The notes under the pieces are model-generated. The model was not told where the DNA came from and ran no database searches. It was given only the letters and a program-made list of their open reading frames with translations. Shown one piece after another: positions 6,617 through 12,204 of a DNA stretch of 21,876 nt. The stretch is from the IMG/VR virus record IMGVR_UViG_3300006789_000210, positions 1 to 21,876 of that record, one strand, 5' to 3'. The first letter of the stretch is position 1. The number at the start of each line of letters is the position of its first letter. Source of the stretch: a virus. A program made the position numbers and the translations under genes.

Positions 6617-6804
6617 GCCTTAATCTCCTTCTTGCACTCATACATTTTCTGTAACGCATTCTCTATCTCATGCTCGTACATATCCATTTGTACGTTATGA
6701 AATATATCCACGTTCGATGAACCATGCTTCTCTTCCCACGAACCTCTGTCCATGTGAGTAGCATCTTCTTCCATGTCCATTAACCATGCTTTCATTCTAC
6801 CCAT
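6613..6804 (-). CDS. Hypothetical protein, 63 aa
   Basis: A small protein rich in Met, His, Glu and Asp (for example KAWLMDMEEDATHMDRGSWE), with a C-terminal helix ending in YECKKEIKA. The His/Met/Asp richness could bind metal, but this is composition only. The start overlaps the upstream gene by 8 nt and the stop is in ATGA with the next gene. No family recognised. Confidence 0.6.
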   Translation of the reverse strand: MGRMKAWLMDMEEDATHMDRGSWEEKHGSSNVDIFHNVQMDMYEHEIENALQKMYECKKEIKA

Positions 6805-6991
6805 AATCTTGATCCTCCAATCCTAAACGTTCTTTAATCCTCGCCATCGCAAAACAAATATCGTCCCACTCAGAGTCATACATTACATCACCCTCTGGAA
6901 TACTGTCCTCACGATATGTCCACAAAGCGTTCCAAAGCGTGTCTAACCACCTACGCTCATCAGGCGTTTTTATTACTGTTATCTTGACCAT
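6797..6991 (-). CDS. Hypothetical protein, 64 aa
   Basis: SD GGGAG lies 7 nt before ATG 6991, inside the 3' end of the upstream gene (32-nt overlap). The product is acidic and Trp-rich (RRWLDTLWNALWTYREDSIP), ending in a helix ARIKERLGLEDQDYG. No domain recognised. The clear SD and the tidy 8-nt overlap with the next gene support it as real despite the long upstream overlap. Confidence 0.6.
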   Translation of the reverse strand: MVKITVIKTPDERRWLDTLWNALWTYREDSIPEGDVMYDSEWDDICFAMARIKERLGLEDQDYG

Positions 6992-7304
6992 TATACTTCT
7001 CCCTTCTCGCTTTTACACAATCCCAATAGTACGCATCGCAAGCATTCCGTGATGCATGATTATACATCACTTCAATGGCGTCCTTGAAATTGTTGGTTTT
7101 AAATTCTTCTTTATCCTCGTTCATAATAATAAAACGAGGTGTGCCAGAGGGCAATTTGCCCTCCGTGTTGTAGCCGTCTGGGTGATTGACGAACAACTCT
7201 AGTTCCCCAAAAACCCACGATGGAGCGGTGTTGTGATGAAAAGCATTACACTCCCACTCTTTAGGAATAGTTAAATCTTCCCAATATCCTTTGAAAAGAT
7301 CCAT
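6960..7304 (-). CDS. Hypothetical protein, 114 aa
   Basis: A soluble protein with many aromatic residues (KGYWEDLTIPKEWECNAFHH near the start). A middle strand region (FGELELFVNHPDGYN, PRFIIMNEDKEEF) is followed by a helix (FKDAIEVMYNHASRNACDAY). The order suggests a compact alpha+beta domain. It starts in a one-base TAATG overlap with the preceding gene (7302-7306). I do not recognise the family and give no function. Confidence 0.7.
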   Translation of the reverse strand: MDLFKGYWEDLTIPKEWECNAFHHNTAPSWVFGELELFVNHPDGYNTEGKLPSGTPRFIIMNEDKEEFKTNNFKDAIEVMYNHASRNACDAYYWDCVKARREKYNGQDNSNKNA

Positions 7305-7525
7305 TATGCTTCTCCCATTATTATTCTGGTAAATTTAACAGTTCCAGATGGATCAGTGTAAATAAAAATCTCCCGATCACTTTCTTCAAAATCATTAATC
7401 GGTAGATAATCTGCGTTCCACTCATCTTTGGTTTTAATGTCATGTAAGGTGACAACTTTTGGTGAAGCATCACCGTAACCCGAAACCCACTCCACTAAAA
7501 ACTTAATGTTTTTATCTTGATCCAT
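7304..7525 (-). CDS. Hypothetical protein, 73 aa
   Basis: I start it at ATG 7525 (MDQDKNIKFLVEWVSGYG), one base after the upstream stop and with SD GAGGT 5 nt upstream. A longer in-frame start at 7579 would overlap the upstream gene by 53 nt and lacks support. The product is an acidic beta-rich protein (VKFTRIIMGEA at the end). Its stop and the next start share one base. Function unknown. Confidence 0.65.
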   Translation of the reverse strand: MDQDKNIKFLVEWVSGYGDASPKVVTLHDIKTKDEWNADYLPINDFEESDREIFIYTDPSGTVKFTRIIMGEA

Positions 7526-7526
7526 C

Positions 7527-8024
7527 TTACACCTCAACCGATTTAATCTTGGATACCGCATCATCGAACGATAGCTCATTTAAAAATGTCACGTTCTTTA
7601 GATCATCACGAGCTTCTCGTATCGTGTCATAGATACTAGGCTCTGGCTTCACTCTCTTAGGAAAAGACAACAACTCACCCTCTTCCGTAAGAAAACAAAC
7701 TTGACGCAATAACTTCTTATAATGCTTGCGATCAAGATGAGCACCTAACAATGCTCCACACGCAATCTCCAAATTGCCATTGTGCCAAGTGCCTTTGTAA
7801 CCCTTAAACTTGTACGCTTCACGGCAATATTGCTCCGCTTCTTCTAGCGTCTCTGACCAAATGCCCTTGAACCTTGGATCACGATCAACACGATCTGCTC
7901 CGCCATGACCGTCATTTGAGACAAAGGCAAAAGGTTGGCCACCTACATATAAGTTAGCATCGTAACAAGCGGTCTCTTGAGACGCCCATTCAGCGTATTT
8001 AATGTTTTTTAGTTCTAGCTTCAT
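7527..8024 (-). CDS. Conserved phage protein of unknown function, 165 aa
   Basis: The opening MKLELKNIKYAEWASQET, then CYDANLYVGGQPFAFVSNDG and HGGADR (about 19-45), matches a family I have seen in many phages, in which a strand pair is followed by a Gly/His/Asp turn. The rest is helical with two cysteines and a charged C-terminus. No catalytic motif can be named with confidence. It is coupled to the gene on each side (TAATG upstream, a one-base gap downstream). Confidence 0.7.
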   Translation of the reverse strand: MKLELKNIKYAEWASQETACYDANLYVGGQPFAFVSNDGHGGADRVDRDPRFKGIWSETLEEAEQYCREAYKFKGYKGTWHNGNLEIACGALLGAHLDRKHYKKLLRQVCFLTEEGELLSFPKRVKPEPSIYDTIREARDDLKNVTFLNELSFDDAVSKIKSVEV

Positions 8025-8431
8025 TAGTTTATCCCTTCATTCATTAAGTCGTGATGTACATTTGCAACCGTATCTTCTGACCTAAGAATTATGTCCGCAA
8101 CAAAAACACTTTGAACATAAGCATTGTCATGCTCTCCATCCTTATCGTCACCCCAAGGTAACTCGTTCCAAGTGTCATACGCATTTATTTTCGCCGTATC
8201 ACTAGCATATTCTGAATATTCTTTTGTATATCTAACCAAAGCCTTTTCAGATTCCTCAATCATTGAACTTAGCTTATGACTGGCTTCACTTTCTATTTTA
8301 ACTAGTGATTCATATTTATCCCCTACATCTGGATCGTTATCATAATCCAACTCGTCTATGCTCTTTTCTGTGTCTAAATAAACAAACAGATCTGGTAGCC
8401 ATTCCCTTAATTCTTTTTCTACTTCTGTCAT
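8024..8431 (-). CDS. Hypothetical acidic protein, 135 aa, first gene of the long leftward operon
   Basis: A very acidic protein with long helices (TEVEKELREWLPDLFVYLD, EASHKLSSMIEESEKALVRY) and a WNELPWGDDKDGEHD loop. A strongly acidic small early phage protein can be a DNA mimic or inhibitor, but this is only a thought. SD GAAAGGAT precedes ATG 8431 in a leader (CTATCCTTTCAAAA on the + strand) that recurs before the genes of unit A. It is first after the divergent control region and probably transcribed from the promoter at 8483-8510. Confidence 0.7.
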   Translation of the reverse strand: MTEVEKELREWLPDLFVYLDTEKSIDELDYDNDPDVGDKYESLVKIESEASHKLSSMIEESEKALVRYTKEYSEYASDTAKINAYDTWNELPWGDDKDGEHDNAYVQSVFVADIILRSEDTVANVHHDLMNEGIN

Positions 8432-8482
8432 TTGTTCTATCCTTTCAAAAATCTAAACAAATTTGTCTTCATTAACACGTTT

Positions 8483-8510
8483 ATTATACACAAATCCTTG
8501 CAGAGTACAA
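8483..8510 (-). promoter_or_regulatory. Candidate promoter of the long leftward operon
   Basis: On the minus strand there is a perfect TATAAT (8483-8488) and, 16 nt upstream, TTGTAC (8505-8510), giving a leader of about 45 nt before ATG 8431. The -35 overlaps a copy of the iteron core (ACAAGTGTTA, 8507-8516), so a protein bound to the iterons would cover this promoter. Confidence 0.55.
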
Positions 8511-8685
8511 GTGTTAAGTGCGTTATCCGTGTAGAACAGAGCAGAACAGAGAAAGTGGCTGATATCGAGGAAACAGGTAAATTGTACCATTTGTCCCACG
8601 AGTTGCATTATAACACTTCTAGCTGAAAAAAAAAAAATAAAAAAAAATAAAATATGAAGTGTTACAAGTGTTACAAGTGTTACAA
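8507..8685. repeat. Iteron-like repeats with an A-tract, candidate origin or operator
   Basis: Three exact tandem copies of GTGTTACAA lie at 8659-8667, 8668-8676 and 8677-8685. The core ACAAGTGTTA recurs at 8507-8516, and an inverted half copy (AACACTTC) lies at 8612-8619. Between the inverted and direct copies is an almost pure A stretch (8626-8653). A 10-nt spaced repeat of AGAACAGAG lies at 8533-8541 and 8543-8551. Tandem iterons beside an A/T-rich stretch in a divergent spacer are typical of replication origins or autoregulated operators. No initiator gene is identified. Confidence 0.6.
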
Positions 8686-8826
8686 AACAAGGGTTTTGCT
8701 ATATATAGTTAAAAACTAATTTGTCCCACTTCTATGCCATTTGTCCCATTTGTCCCACTTCTTTTGCATATTAGAACATTTTAAACACCCAAGAAATTTT
8801 GTTTTTGCCTTATTTGTCCCACTTCT
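8590..8826. repeat. Five TTTGTCCCA boxes
   Basis: TTTGTCCCA occurs at 8590-8598, 8720-8728, 8740-8748, 8749-8757 and 8813-8821. Three of the copies extend to TTTGTCCCACTTCT (8720, 8749, 8813). All face the same way in the 410-bp spacer between the divergent operons. The last copy lies between the -35 and -10 of the candidate rightward promoter, as an operator would. The binding protein is unknown; the HTH paralogues of the leftward operon are candidates. Confidence 0.6.
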
Positions 8827-8833
8827 ATATATA
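8805..8833 (+). promoter_or_regulatory. Candidate promoter of the small terminase gene
   Basis: TTGCCT (8805-8810), a 17-nt spacer made mainly of a TTTGTCCCACTTCT box, and TATATA (8828-8833). Only 7 nt separate the -10 from ATG 8841, so the transcript would be leaderless or nearly so. This agrees with the poor SD (AGGAA) of that gene. Confidence 0.4.
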
Positions 8834-8840
8834 GGAACTC

Positions 8841-9398
8841 ATGGTTACAAAGACTTCAAATACCATTTCTAGGGATGTCGAGGAACAACACGGCCGAAAA
8901 CTAACGAACCGCCAAAAGGAGTTCGCTAGGTATTATGTTGAGGGTATCTATTCTAATGCGGAATGTGCCAGAAAGTCTGGATATAGCCCAAAAGTAGCTA
9001 AAGTATCTGCAAGCATTTTATTAAGTGGTAAAAAGTATCCGCACGTTGTTGAGTACATTACTGAACTTCGACAGGAAAGAGAGCGTAGATATGGTGTCAC
9101 AATTATTGGTCAATTAAAACGTTTACATGAACTGTCTGTTGGAGCTGAAGCAGAGGGACAATTTTCGTCTGCAATTAATGCGGAAAAGATACGATCTGCT
9201 CTTGGCGGTCTAACTGTAGATAGACGTGAAAATATCCATTCATTAGACGATCTTACTCGTGAAGATATCACCGCAAGATTAGCCCAACTTCAAAAACAAT
9301 ATCCCCAAGCATTTATCGAGGGCGAATATACTGAGGTAAAAGATGTCAACACCAGAAGCGAACTTTTGGAAAACAATCAAGAAAAATCTACCGCCTAA
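8841..9398 (+). CDS. terS: Terminase small subunit
   Basis: 185 residues. The small terminase binds the packaging site on concatemeric phage DNA and directs the large subunit to it. The N-terminal domain shows the family pattern LTNRQKEFARYYV, then NAECARKSGYS (residues 21-47), an HTH of the Terminase_2 type in which RQxxFxxxY is the hallmark. The centre is helical for oligomer formation, and residues about 110-165 hold a second conserved block (AEKIRSALGGLTVDRRENIH). Length is normal. The start ATG has only a weak SD. It overlaps the nuclease gene by 56 nt. The large subunit lies 7.4 kb downstream, beyond a block of leftward genes. Confidence 0.8.
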   Translation: MVTKTSNTISRDVEEQHGRKLTNRQKEFARYYVEGIYSNAECARKSGYSPKVAKVSASILLSGKKYPHVVEYITELRQERERRYGVTIIGQLKRLHELSVGAEAEGQFSSAINAEKIRSALGGLTVDRRENIHSLDDLTREDITARLAQLQKQYPQAFIEGEYTEVKDVNTRSELLENNQEKSTA

Positions 9399-9738
9399 AA
9401 CTTTTGCAACACGCATAGAAAATCGTCATGGTGGCGGAATACCTGATGTTCATATTATATGGGATAATGTGCCTTTTTGGTTAGAACTAAAAATAACCAA
9501 AGCTAACGCCGTAAATCTATCTCCGCATCAAATTGCGTGGAATACTGCATATTCTCACAGGGGAGGGTTAAATTTCATCTTAGTAAAGAGGGTCGGGGAG
9601 CGAGGTCTATTTTTATTTGAGGGTAGTCGGGCGTCCGAGCTTAAAGAACAAGGACTAAAGCTAAAACCGTTGTTTTCGGGTTCGGGCTTCGGGGATCTCT
9701 GGTCTCGGATCAGGGATCACGCCCCTATGGTCCTATAA
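9343..9738 (+). CDS. VRR-NUC/PD-(D/E)xK family nuclease
   Basis: 131 residues. A PD-(D/E)xK nuclease core is visible: Glu26 in ENRHGGGIPDVHI, Asp35 in PDV, then WLELK (Glu48, Lys50), followed by SPHQIAW (60-66), which fits the Q-motif of the VRR-NUC family. Such small nucleases in phages cut branched DNA or act as endonucleases in replication and packaging. SD GAGGT lies 5 nt before ATG 9343, within the end of terS. The C-terminal residues 90-131 fall in DNA containing TTCGGG repeats (FSGSGFG), and the stop TAA is part of the following hexamer repeat, so the tail is probably variable. Confidence 0.75.
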   Translation: MSTPEANFWKTIKKNLPPKTFATRIENRHGGGIPDVHIIWDNVPFWLELKITKANAVNLSPHQIAWNTAYSHRGGLNFILVKRVGERGLFLFEGSRASELKEQGLKLKPLFSGSGFGDLWSRIRDHAPMVL

Positions 9739-9830
9739 CCATAACCATAACCATAACTATAACTATAACTATTCGGGTTTCGGGTTTCGGGCTTTTCGGG
9801 TTCGGGATAATTCGGGTTTCGGGGTTGGGG
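9735..9830. repeat. Composite repeat 1: ATAACC/ATAACT hexamers plus TTCGGG array
   Basis: Six tandem hexamers (three ATAACC, three ATAACT) at 9735-9770 are followed by G-runs every 6-10 nt from 9775 to 9830 in TTCGGG or TTTCGGG context. The first four runs (9775-9777, 9782-9784, 9789-9791, 9798-9800) fit the G-quadruplex pattern on the + strand. Similar G-runs occur at 9678-9694 inside the nuclease gene. The rest of 9831-9930 holds only TAACCAGAACC (9842-9852), which is also found in part next to repeat 3. Confidence 0.8.
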
Positions 9831-9930
9831 TCTTGGAGCGTTAACCAGAACCATAACTAGAAAGGATAGTATTGTGGAAATGTTATGATCCTGGTAACGC
9901 TGCTAGGCTCATCAACCTGGGATCAGTATA

Positions 9931-9950
9931 CCCCGGCGCGAACGCCGGGG
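9931..9950. terminator. GC-rich terminator between convergent genes
   Basis: Perfect 8-bp stem CCCCGGCG/CGCCGGGG with a 4-nt CGAA loop. It is followed on the + strand by TTTTATTCTTT, and lies 7 nt past the stop of leftward unit C. It probably stops both the rightward transcript of terS and the nuclease gene and the leftward unit; read leftward it lacks a T-run. Confidence 0.65.
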
Positions 9951-9957
9951 CAAGGTT

Positions 9958-10329
9958 TTATTCTTTAATAAAGATCCAATCTCCCCCGTCACAATAAACC
10001 GCCCATTTTCCTCGGTCTAATGTGGCAACAAAAGGTTCTTGATTAATCTTTCCATAAAAGCTTTTTATAAATTCCTCCTCTAATGGATTAAAACAATCTG
10101 ACCAACAAATTCTCGCTTCATTAGCAACATAAAGATTTTGTTTGAACGTATCAAATCCATACCAATCTTTCTCATCCATATTTAAATTTTTAACGGTTTC
10201 TTTTTTTGTGTAGATAGTGACGAAGAACCCCCCGTCACTACCGATATTATTTGGAATTGTGAAAACAGTTCCCGAGCTCTCGATTGCAATGCTTGCGATA
10301 TCGGAACAAATTTCTTTTTTCTTCATCAT
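9958..10329 (-). CDS. Hypothetical protein, 123 aa
   Basis: The last gene of leftward unit C. A soluble protein with several strand-like segments (GTVFTIPNNIGSDGGFFVTIY and KWAVYCDGGDWIFIKE at the C-terminus), suggesting an antiparallel beta fold. Three cysteines are scattered and form no motif. The start is an ATGATG pair, with SD GAGG in the preceding gene and a one-base TAATG overlap. Family unknown. Confidence 0.7.
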   Translation of the reverse strand: MMKKKEICSDIASIAIESSGTVFTIPNNIGSDGGFFVTIYTKKETVKNLNMDEKDWYGFDTFKQNLYVANEARICWSDCFNPLEEEFIKSFYGKINQEPFVATLDRGKWAVYCDGGDWIFIKE

Positions 10330-10685
10330 TATTTGCCTCGCCTTGGAGAATAGGTAAAATCATCTAGCTCACCCGTGCAAAAAGCGGTGCCCGTTGTTGC
10401 TAGTTTTCTGACTTTCTCCGCATTGTAAACAAGCCATTGTTCGCCCTTGCGTTGTGATACGCCAAAACAACTGTACCCTAAAACATCAAGAAGACCGTTA
10501 ATGCGATCCCTAGTAGTTACAGTAGGCCAATTTCTAAAGGAGAATTGCACGTCATCATTTCCTCCTTTCCACGCTATACAATGGCCATGCAATAAAACGT
10601 TTTCACCGTCAGTTGACGTTCTAGCACCGTGAGCCTTTTCACCACGCAAGAACGCTTTTGCGATTTTTAAAGTTTCTTTTCTCAT
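10329..10685 (-). CDS. Hypothetical protein, 118 aa
   Basis: A basic protein opening with a helix (RKETLKIAKAFLRGEKAHG). A strand pair follows (ENVLLHGHCIAWKGGNDDVQ), then RNWPTVTTRDRINGLLDVLG, which resembles a small DNA-binding or anti-restriction fold without a clear family match. I recall similar proteins from other phages but no function. It sits one base after the preceding gene and overlaps the next by one base. Confidence 0.7.
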   Translation of the reverse strand: MRKETLKIAKAFLRGEKAHGARTSTDGENVLLHGHCIAWKGGNDDVQFSFRNWPTVTTRDRINGLLDVLGYSCFGVSQRKGEQWLVYNAEKVRKLATTGTAFCTGELDDFTYSPRRGK

Positions 10686-10686
10686 A

Positions 10687-10875
10687 TCAAAAATCCCATT
10701 CTATGTGATCTCGCACGGCATCAAGATTGCCTATTGCGTAGTTAAATTCAATATTGGGGTTTTCCATAGCAATTGACGGCTCAATGCACGACTCGCCACA
10801 TATTGCGAGAAATTCCAATCTTTTCTCTATTTCACGCCTAGTAGCGCTTTTGTGATCTAGTTCTAAAGTATCCAT
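10687..10875 (-). CDS. Hypothetical protein, 62 aa
   Basis: The first gene of leftward unit C. SD AAAGGAT precedes ATG 10875, and the transcript leader from the promoter at 10907-10935 is about 25 nt. A small acidic helical protein (SATRREIEKRLEFLAICGE) with two cysteines. No known domain. Confidence 0.65.
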   Translation of the reverse strand: MDTLELDHKSATRREIEKRLEFLAICGESCIEPSIAMENPNIEFNYAIGNLDAVRDHIEWDF

Positions 10876-10906
10876 TTTCTATCCTTTTCTGATAAATACT
10901 AAGTAC

Positions 10907-10935
10907 AGTCTGCAATATTTTGCACGGGAACGCAA
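10907..10935 (-). promoter_or_regulatory. Promoter of unit C, CAGACT type
   Basis: On the minus strand there is TTGCGT (10930-10935), a 17-nt spacer, then CAGACT (10907-10912), followed by GTACTTAG. A 19-nt stretch, AAATATTGCAGACTGTACT (10902-10920), is identical to one before unit B, at the same distance from the start codon. A -10 this far from TATAAT suggests a phage activator or a special sigma factor. Confidence 0.55.
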
Positions 10936-10945
10936 GTAAATAATC

Positions 10946-11093
10946 GGGTTATTTTAAAGATTTTTTCGGGTTATCCCGGGGCATTTTAACACCCGGAACT
11001 TCGGGTTTTCGGGGTTCGGGTTTTCGGGTTCCAAGCACTCCAGGCCTGGCGGCCTCTTATAGTTATAACTATAACTATATAATATATTATGTA
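10946..11093. repeat. Composite repeat 2: TTCGGG array plus ATAGTTATAACTAT palindrome
   Basis: G-runs at 10946, 10968, 10978, 11003, 11011, 11018 and 11026; those from 11003 to 11028 (loops of 5, 3 and 5) form a canonical G-quadruplex motif on the + strand. Then come a perfect CCAGGCCTGG palindrome (11040-11049), a 14-nt perfect palindrome ATAGTTATAACTAT (11059-11072) and TATAATATATT. The element fills the spacer between the terminators of unit B and the promoter of unit C. I see no gene in 10876-11157. Confidence 0.75.
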
Positions 11094-11113
11094 AATATCG
11101 AGGGAATAAAAAA

Positions 11114-11131
11114 GCGTTGGGCAACCAACGC
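11114..11131 (-). terminator. Second intrinsic terminator of unit B
   Basis: Read leftward: stem GCGTTGG/CCAACGC with a 4-nt loop, followed directly by six T's. It lies about 20 nt beyond the first terminator, so the two work in tandem. Confidence 0.8.
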
Positions 11132-11149
11132 CTGATTGATTTTAAAAAA

Positions 11150-11171
11150 GTGATGGCTTAAAAGCCATCAC
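11150..11171 (-). terminator. First intrinsic terminator of unit B, containing the stop codon
   Basis: Read leftward: 9-bp perfect stem GTGATGGCT/AGCCATCAC with a TTTA loop, followed by six T's (11144-11149). The stop codon TAA (11158-11160) of the last gene lies in the end of the stem and the loop, so a terminating ribosome would cover the hairpin. Confidence 0.8.
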
Positions 11172-11385
11172 CACCAAATATATCATCAGCATCAGCTTCA
11201 CCCATATTTGCTAATCTAGATAACTGTTGATTTACTTTATGTATCCTAACTTCTTCTTTAATTTGTGCCATTAGCTCTGGATTGTCTCGTTGTATTTCAT
11301 CAATACCTCGTTTTGCGACGAGCTCAAACAAATCCTTGTACTTAGGATTAAGCATTTTTAAAAGTGTGTTTTCATCAATATTCAT
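11158..11385 (-). CDS. Hypothetical protein, 75 aa
   Basis: The last gene of unit B. A helical, charged protein; the central helix (RDNPELMAQIKEEVRIHKVN) and a final acidic Gly-rich tail (GEADADDIFGGDGF) are the only features. The acidic tail is like the C-termini of phage single-strand-binding proteins, but there is no OB-fold here. SD GAAAGGA lies upstream, within the end of the preceding gene, whose stop abuts this ATG. The last codons form the terminator stem, so the tail sequence is shaped by that stem. Confidence 0.65.
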   Translation of the reverse strand: MNIDENTLLKMLNPKYKDLFELVAKRGIDEIQRDNPELMAQIKEEVRIHKVNQQLSRLANMGEADADDIFGGDGF

Positions 11386-11646
11386 TTATATATTTCCTTT
11401 CTCAATGCTGTTTAGCGTGCAAGTATTATAGTGCGTGCCAATTGTAACAGTAACATCTACATCACGATCAATATAATTTTGTATCTCATATCCAAGCATA
11501 CTGTCTTTTGGTGTTCTAAACGTCCATCCTAGACCTTTTTCTGGATAGTCGAAAACTCCTAAAATAAACTGTGGATTGCCACATCTAGAGTTTTCTAATC
11601 GTTCGATTAATTTGATCTTGCCCGTATGTCTTGTTATATTTTTCAT
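11386..11646 (-). CDS. Hypothetical protein, 86 aa
   Basis: I start it at ATG 11646 (MKNITRHTGKIKLIERLENS), with SD GGAGGG 5 nt upstream. An in-frame ATG 12 codons earlier (11682) lies in the terminator stem at 11668-11689 and is unlikely. The product is a small basic beta-rich protein with a GNPQFILGVFDYPEKGLGWT segment and a VDVTVTIGTHYNTCTL strand, possibly an OB-like or SH3-like barrel. The length and the small aromatic residues fit a nucleic-acid-binding barrel, but this is inference. Confidence 0.65.
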   Translation of the reverse strand: MKNITRHTGKIKLIERLENSRCGNPQFILGVFDYPEKGLGWTFRTPKDSMLGYEIQNYIDRDVDVTVTIGTHYNTCTLNSIEKGNI

Positions 11647-11667
11647 ATTATCCCTCCAATAATGAAA

Positions 11668-11689
11668 AGGGACGGCTTTCACCGTCCCT
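11668..11689 (-). terminator. Intrinsic terminator after the first gene of unit B
   Basis: Perfect 8-bp stem AGGGACGG/CCGTCCCT with a 6-nt loop, followed leftward by TTTCATTATT. It lies 6 nt past the stop of the 11695-11913 gene and before the start at 11646, so it probably attenuates expression of the two downstream genes. Confidence 0.65.
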
Positions 11690-11694
11690 AAGTT

Positions 11695-11913
11695 TTACTT
11701 TTCGTTAGCAATTTTTAACTCTGGTTCATAGATCCTACCATGATCATTATTGTTAAACGCTTGCACAATATCATTAAGTAGTTTCTGATACCTCGGACGC
11801 CTATAGTTTTCACCGTGCTCATATGCAATTGAAAGCGCATCAACTAATAAAGCACCGTCTGTTTGGTCTAACTCAACCTCTACTACTACCTCTGTTGTAT
11901 ATTTGTATTTCAT
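11695..11913 (-). CDS. Hypothetical protein, 72 aa
   Basis: The first gene of unit B, SD GAAAGGA. A strand (YTTEVVVEVELDQTDGALLV) is followed by a helix (DALSIAYEHGENYRRPRYQK) and a second helix (LLNDIVQAFNNNDHGRIYEP). The small alpha/beta arrangement is common among phage accessory proteins. No recognised family. It is followed by a terminator and may be expressed more strongly than the rest of the unit. Confidence 0.65.
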   Translation of the reverse strand: MKYKYTTEVVVEVELDQTDGALLVDALSIAYEHGENYRRPRYQKLLNDIVQAFNNNDHGRIYEPELKIANEK

Positions 11914-11949
11914 GATAAAATCCTTTCTATGTGTTAATCATGTGAGTAC

Positions 11950-11978
11950 AGTCTGCAATATTTACGTGCAGAATGCAA
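11950..11978 (-). promoter_or_regulatory. Promoter of unit B, CAGACT type
   Basis: On the minus strand there is TTGCAT (11973-11978), a 17-nt spacer and CAGACT (11950-11955), followed by GTACTCAC. It shares 19 identical bases with the unit C promoter and lies about 30 nt before the ATG, as in that unit. Confidence 0.55.
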
Positions 11979-12006
11979 CAATTAATTGCAATAAATATCA
12001 TTTATT

Positions 12007-12115
12007 TTCGGGTGGATTTTTGGTGGTTCGGGTTCGGGTTTCGGGTTTCGGGCTTCTATTCTAACCAGAACTTGACCCGCTCTTTATAGTAATAACTATT
12101 ACTATAATATATTGT
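12007..12115. repeat. Composite repeat 3: TTCGGG array plus A/T palindrome
   Basis: G-runs at 12030-12032, 12036-12038, 12043-12045 and 12050-12052 (loops of 3, 4 and 4) form a canonical G-quadruplex motif on the + strand. TAACCAGAAC (12062-12071) and an inverted repeat with 10-nt arms, TATAGTAATA and TATTACTATA (12085-12106), follow, then TATAATATATT. The order is the same as in repeat 2. The rest of 11979-12204 holds the hairpins described next and no gene. Confidence 0.75.
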
Positions 12116-12132
12116 GTTATCTATTGTATTAT

Positions 12133-12185
12133 CAAGTTGGATGGCCAACTTGGATTAGTGGACACCGACCTGCAGCCGATGTCCA
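12133..12185 (-). other. Two hairpins at the end of unit A
   Basis: Stem CAAGTTGG/CCAACTTG (12133-12152, 4-nt loop) and stem TGGACA/TGTCCA (12159-12185, 15-nt loop). They follow the stop of the last gene of unit A (12205) in the leftward sense, but neither has a T-run. Termination here would need a factor; they may also protect the 3' end of the transcript. Confidence 0.4.
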
Positions 12186-12204
12186 TTTAAGATTTAGTTT
12201 TTGA

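Noticed and set aside
8590-8826. Repeats as a CRISPR array
   Set aside because: The units are 9-14 nt, irregularly spaced, without spacers of equal size and without cas genes.
9735-12115. TTCGGG arrays as telomeres of a linear genome
   Set aside because: They are internal, lie in three separate spacers between genes, and are not at a sequence end.
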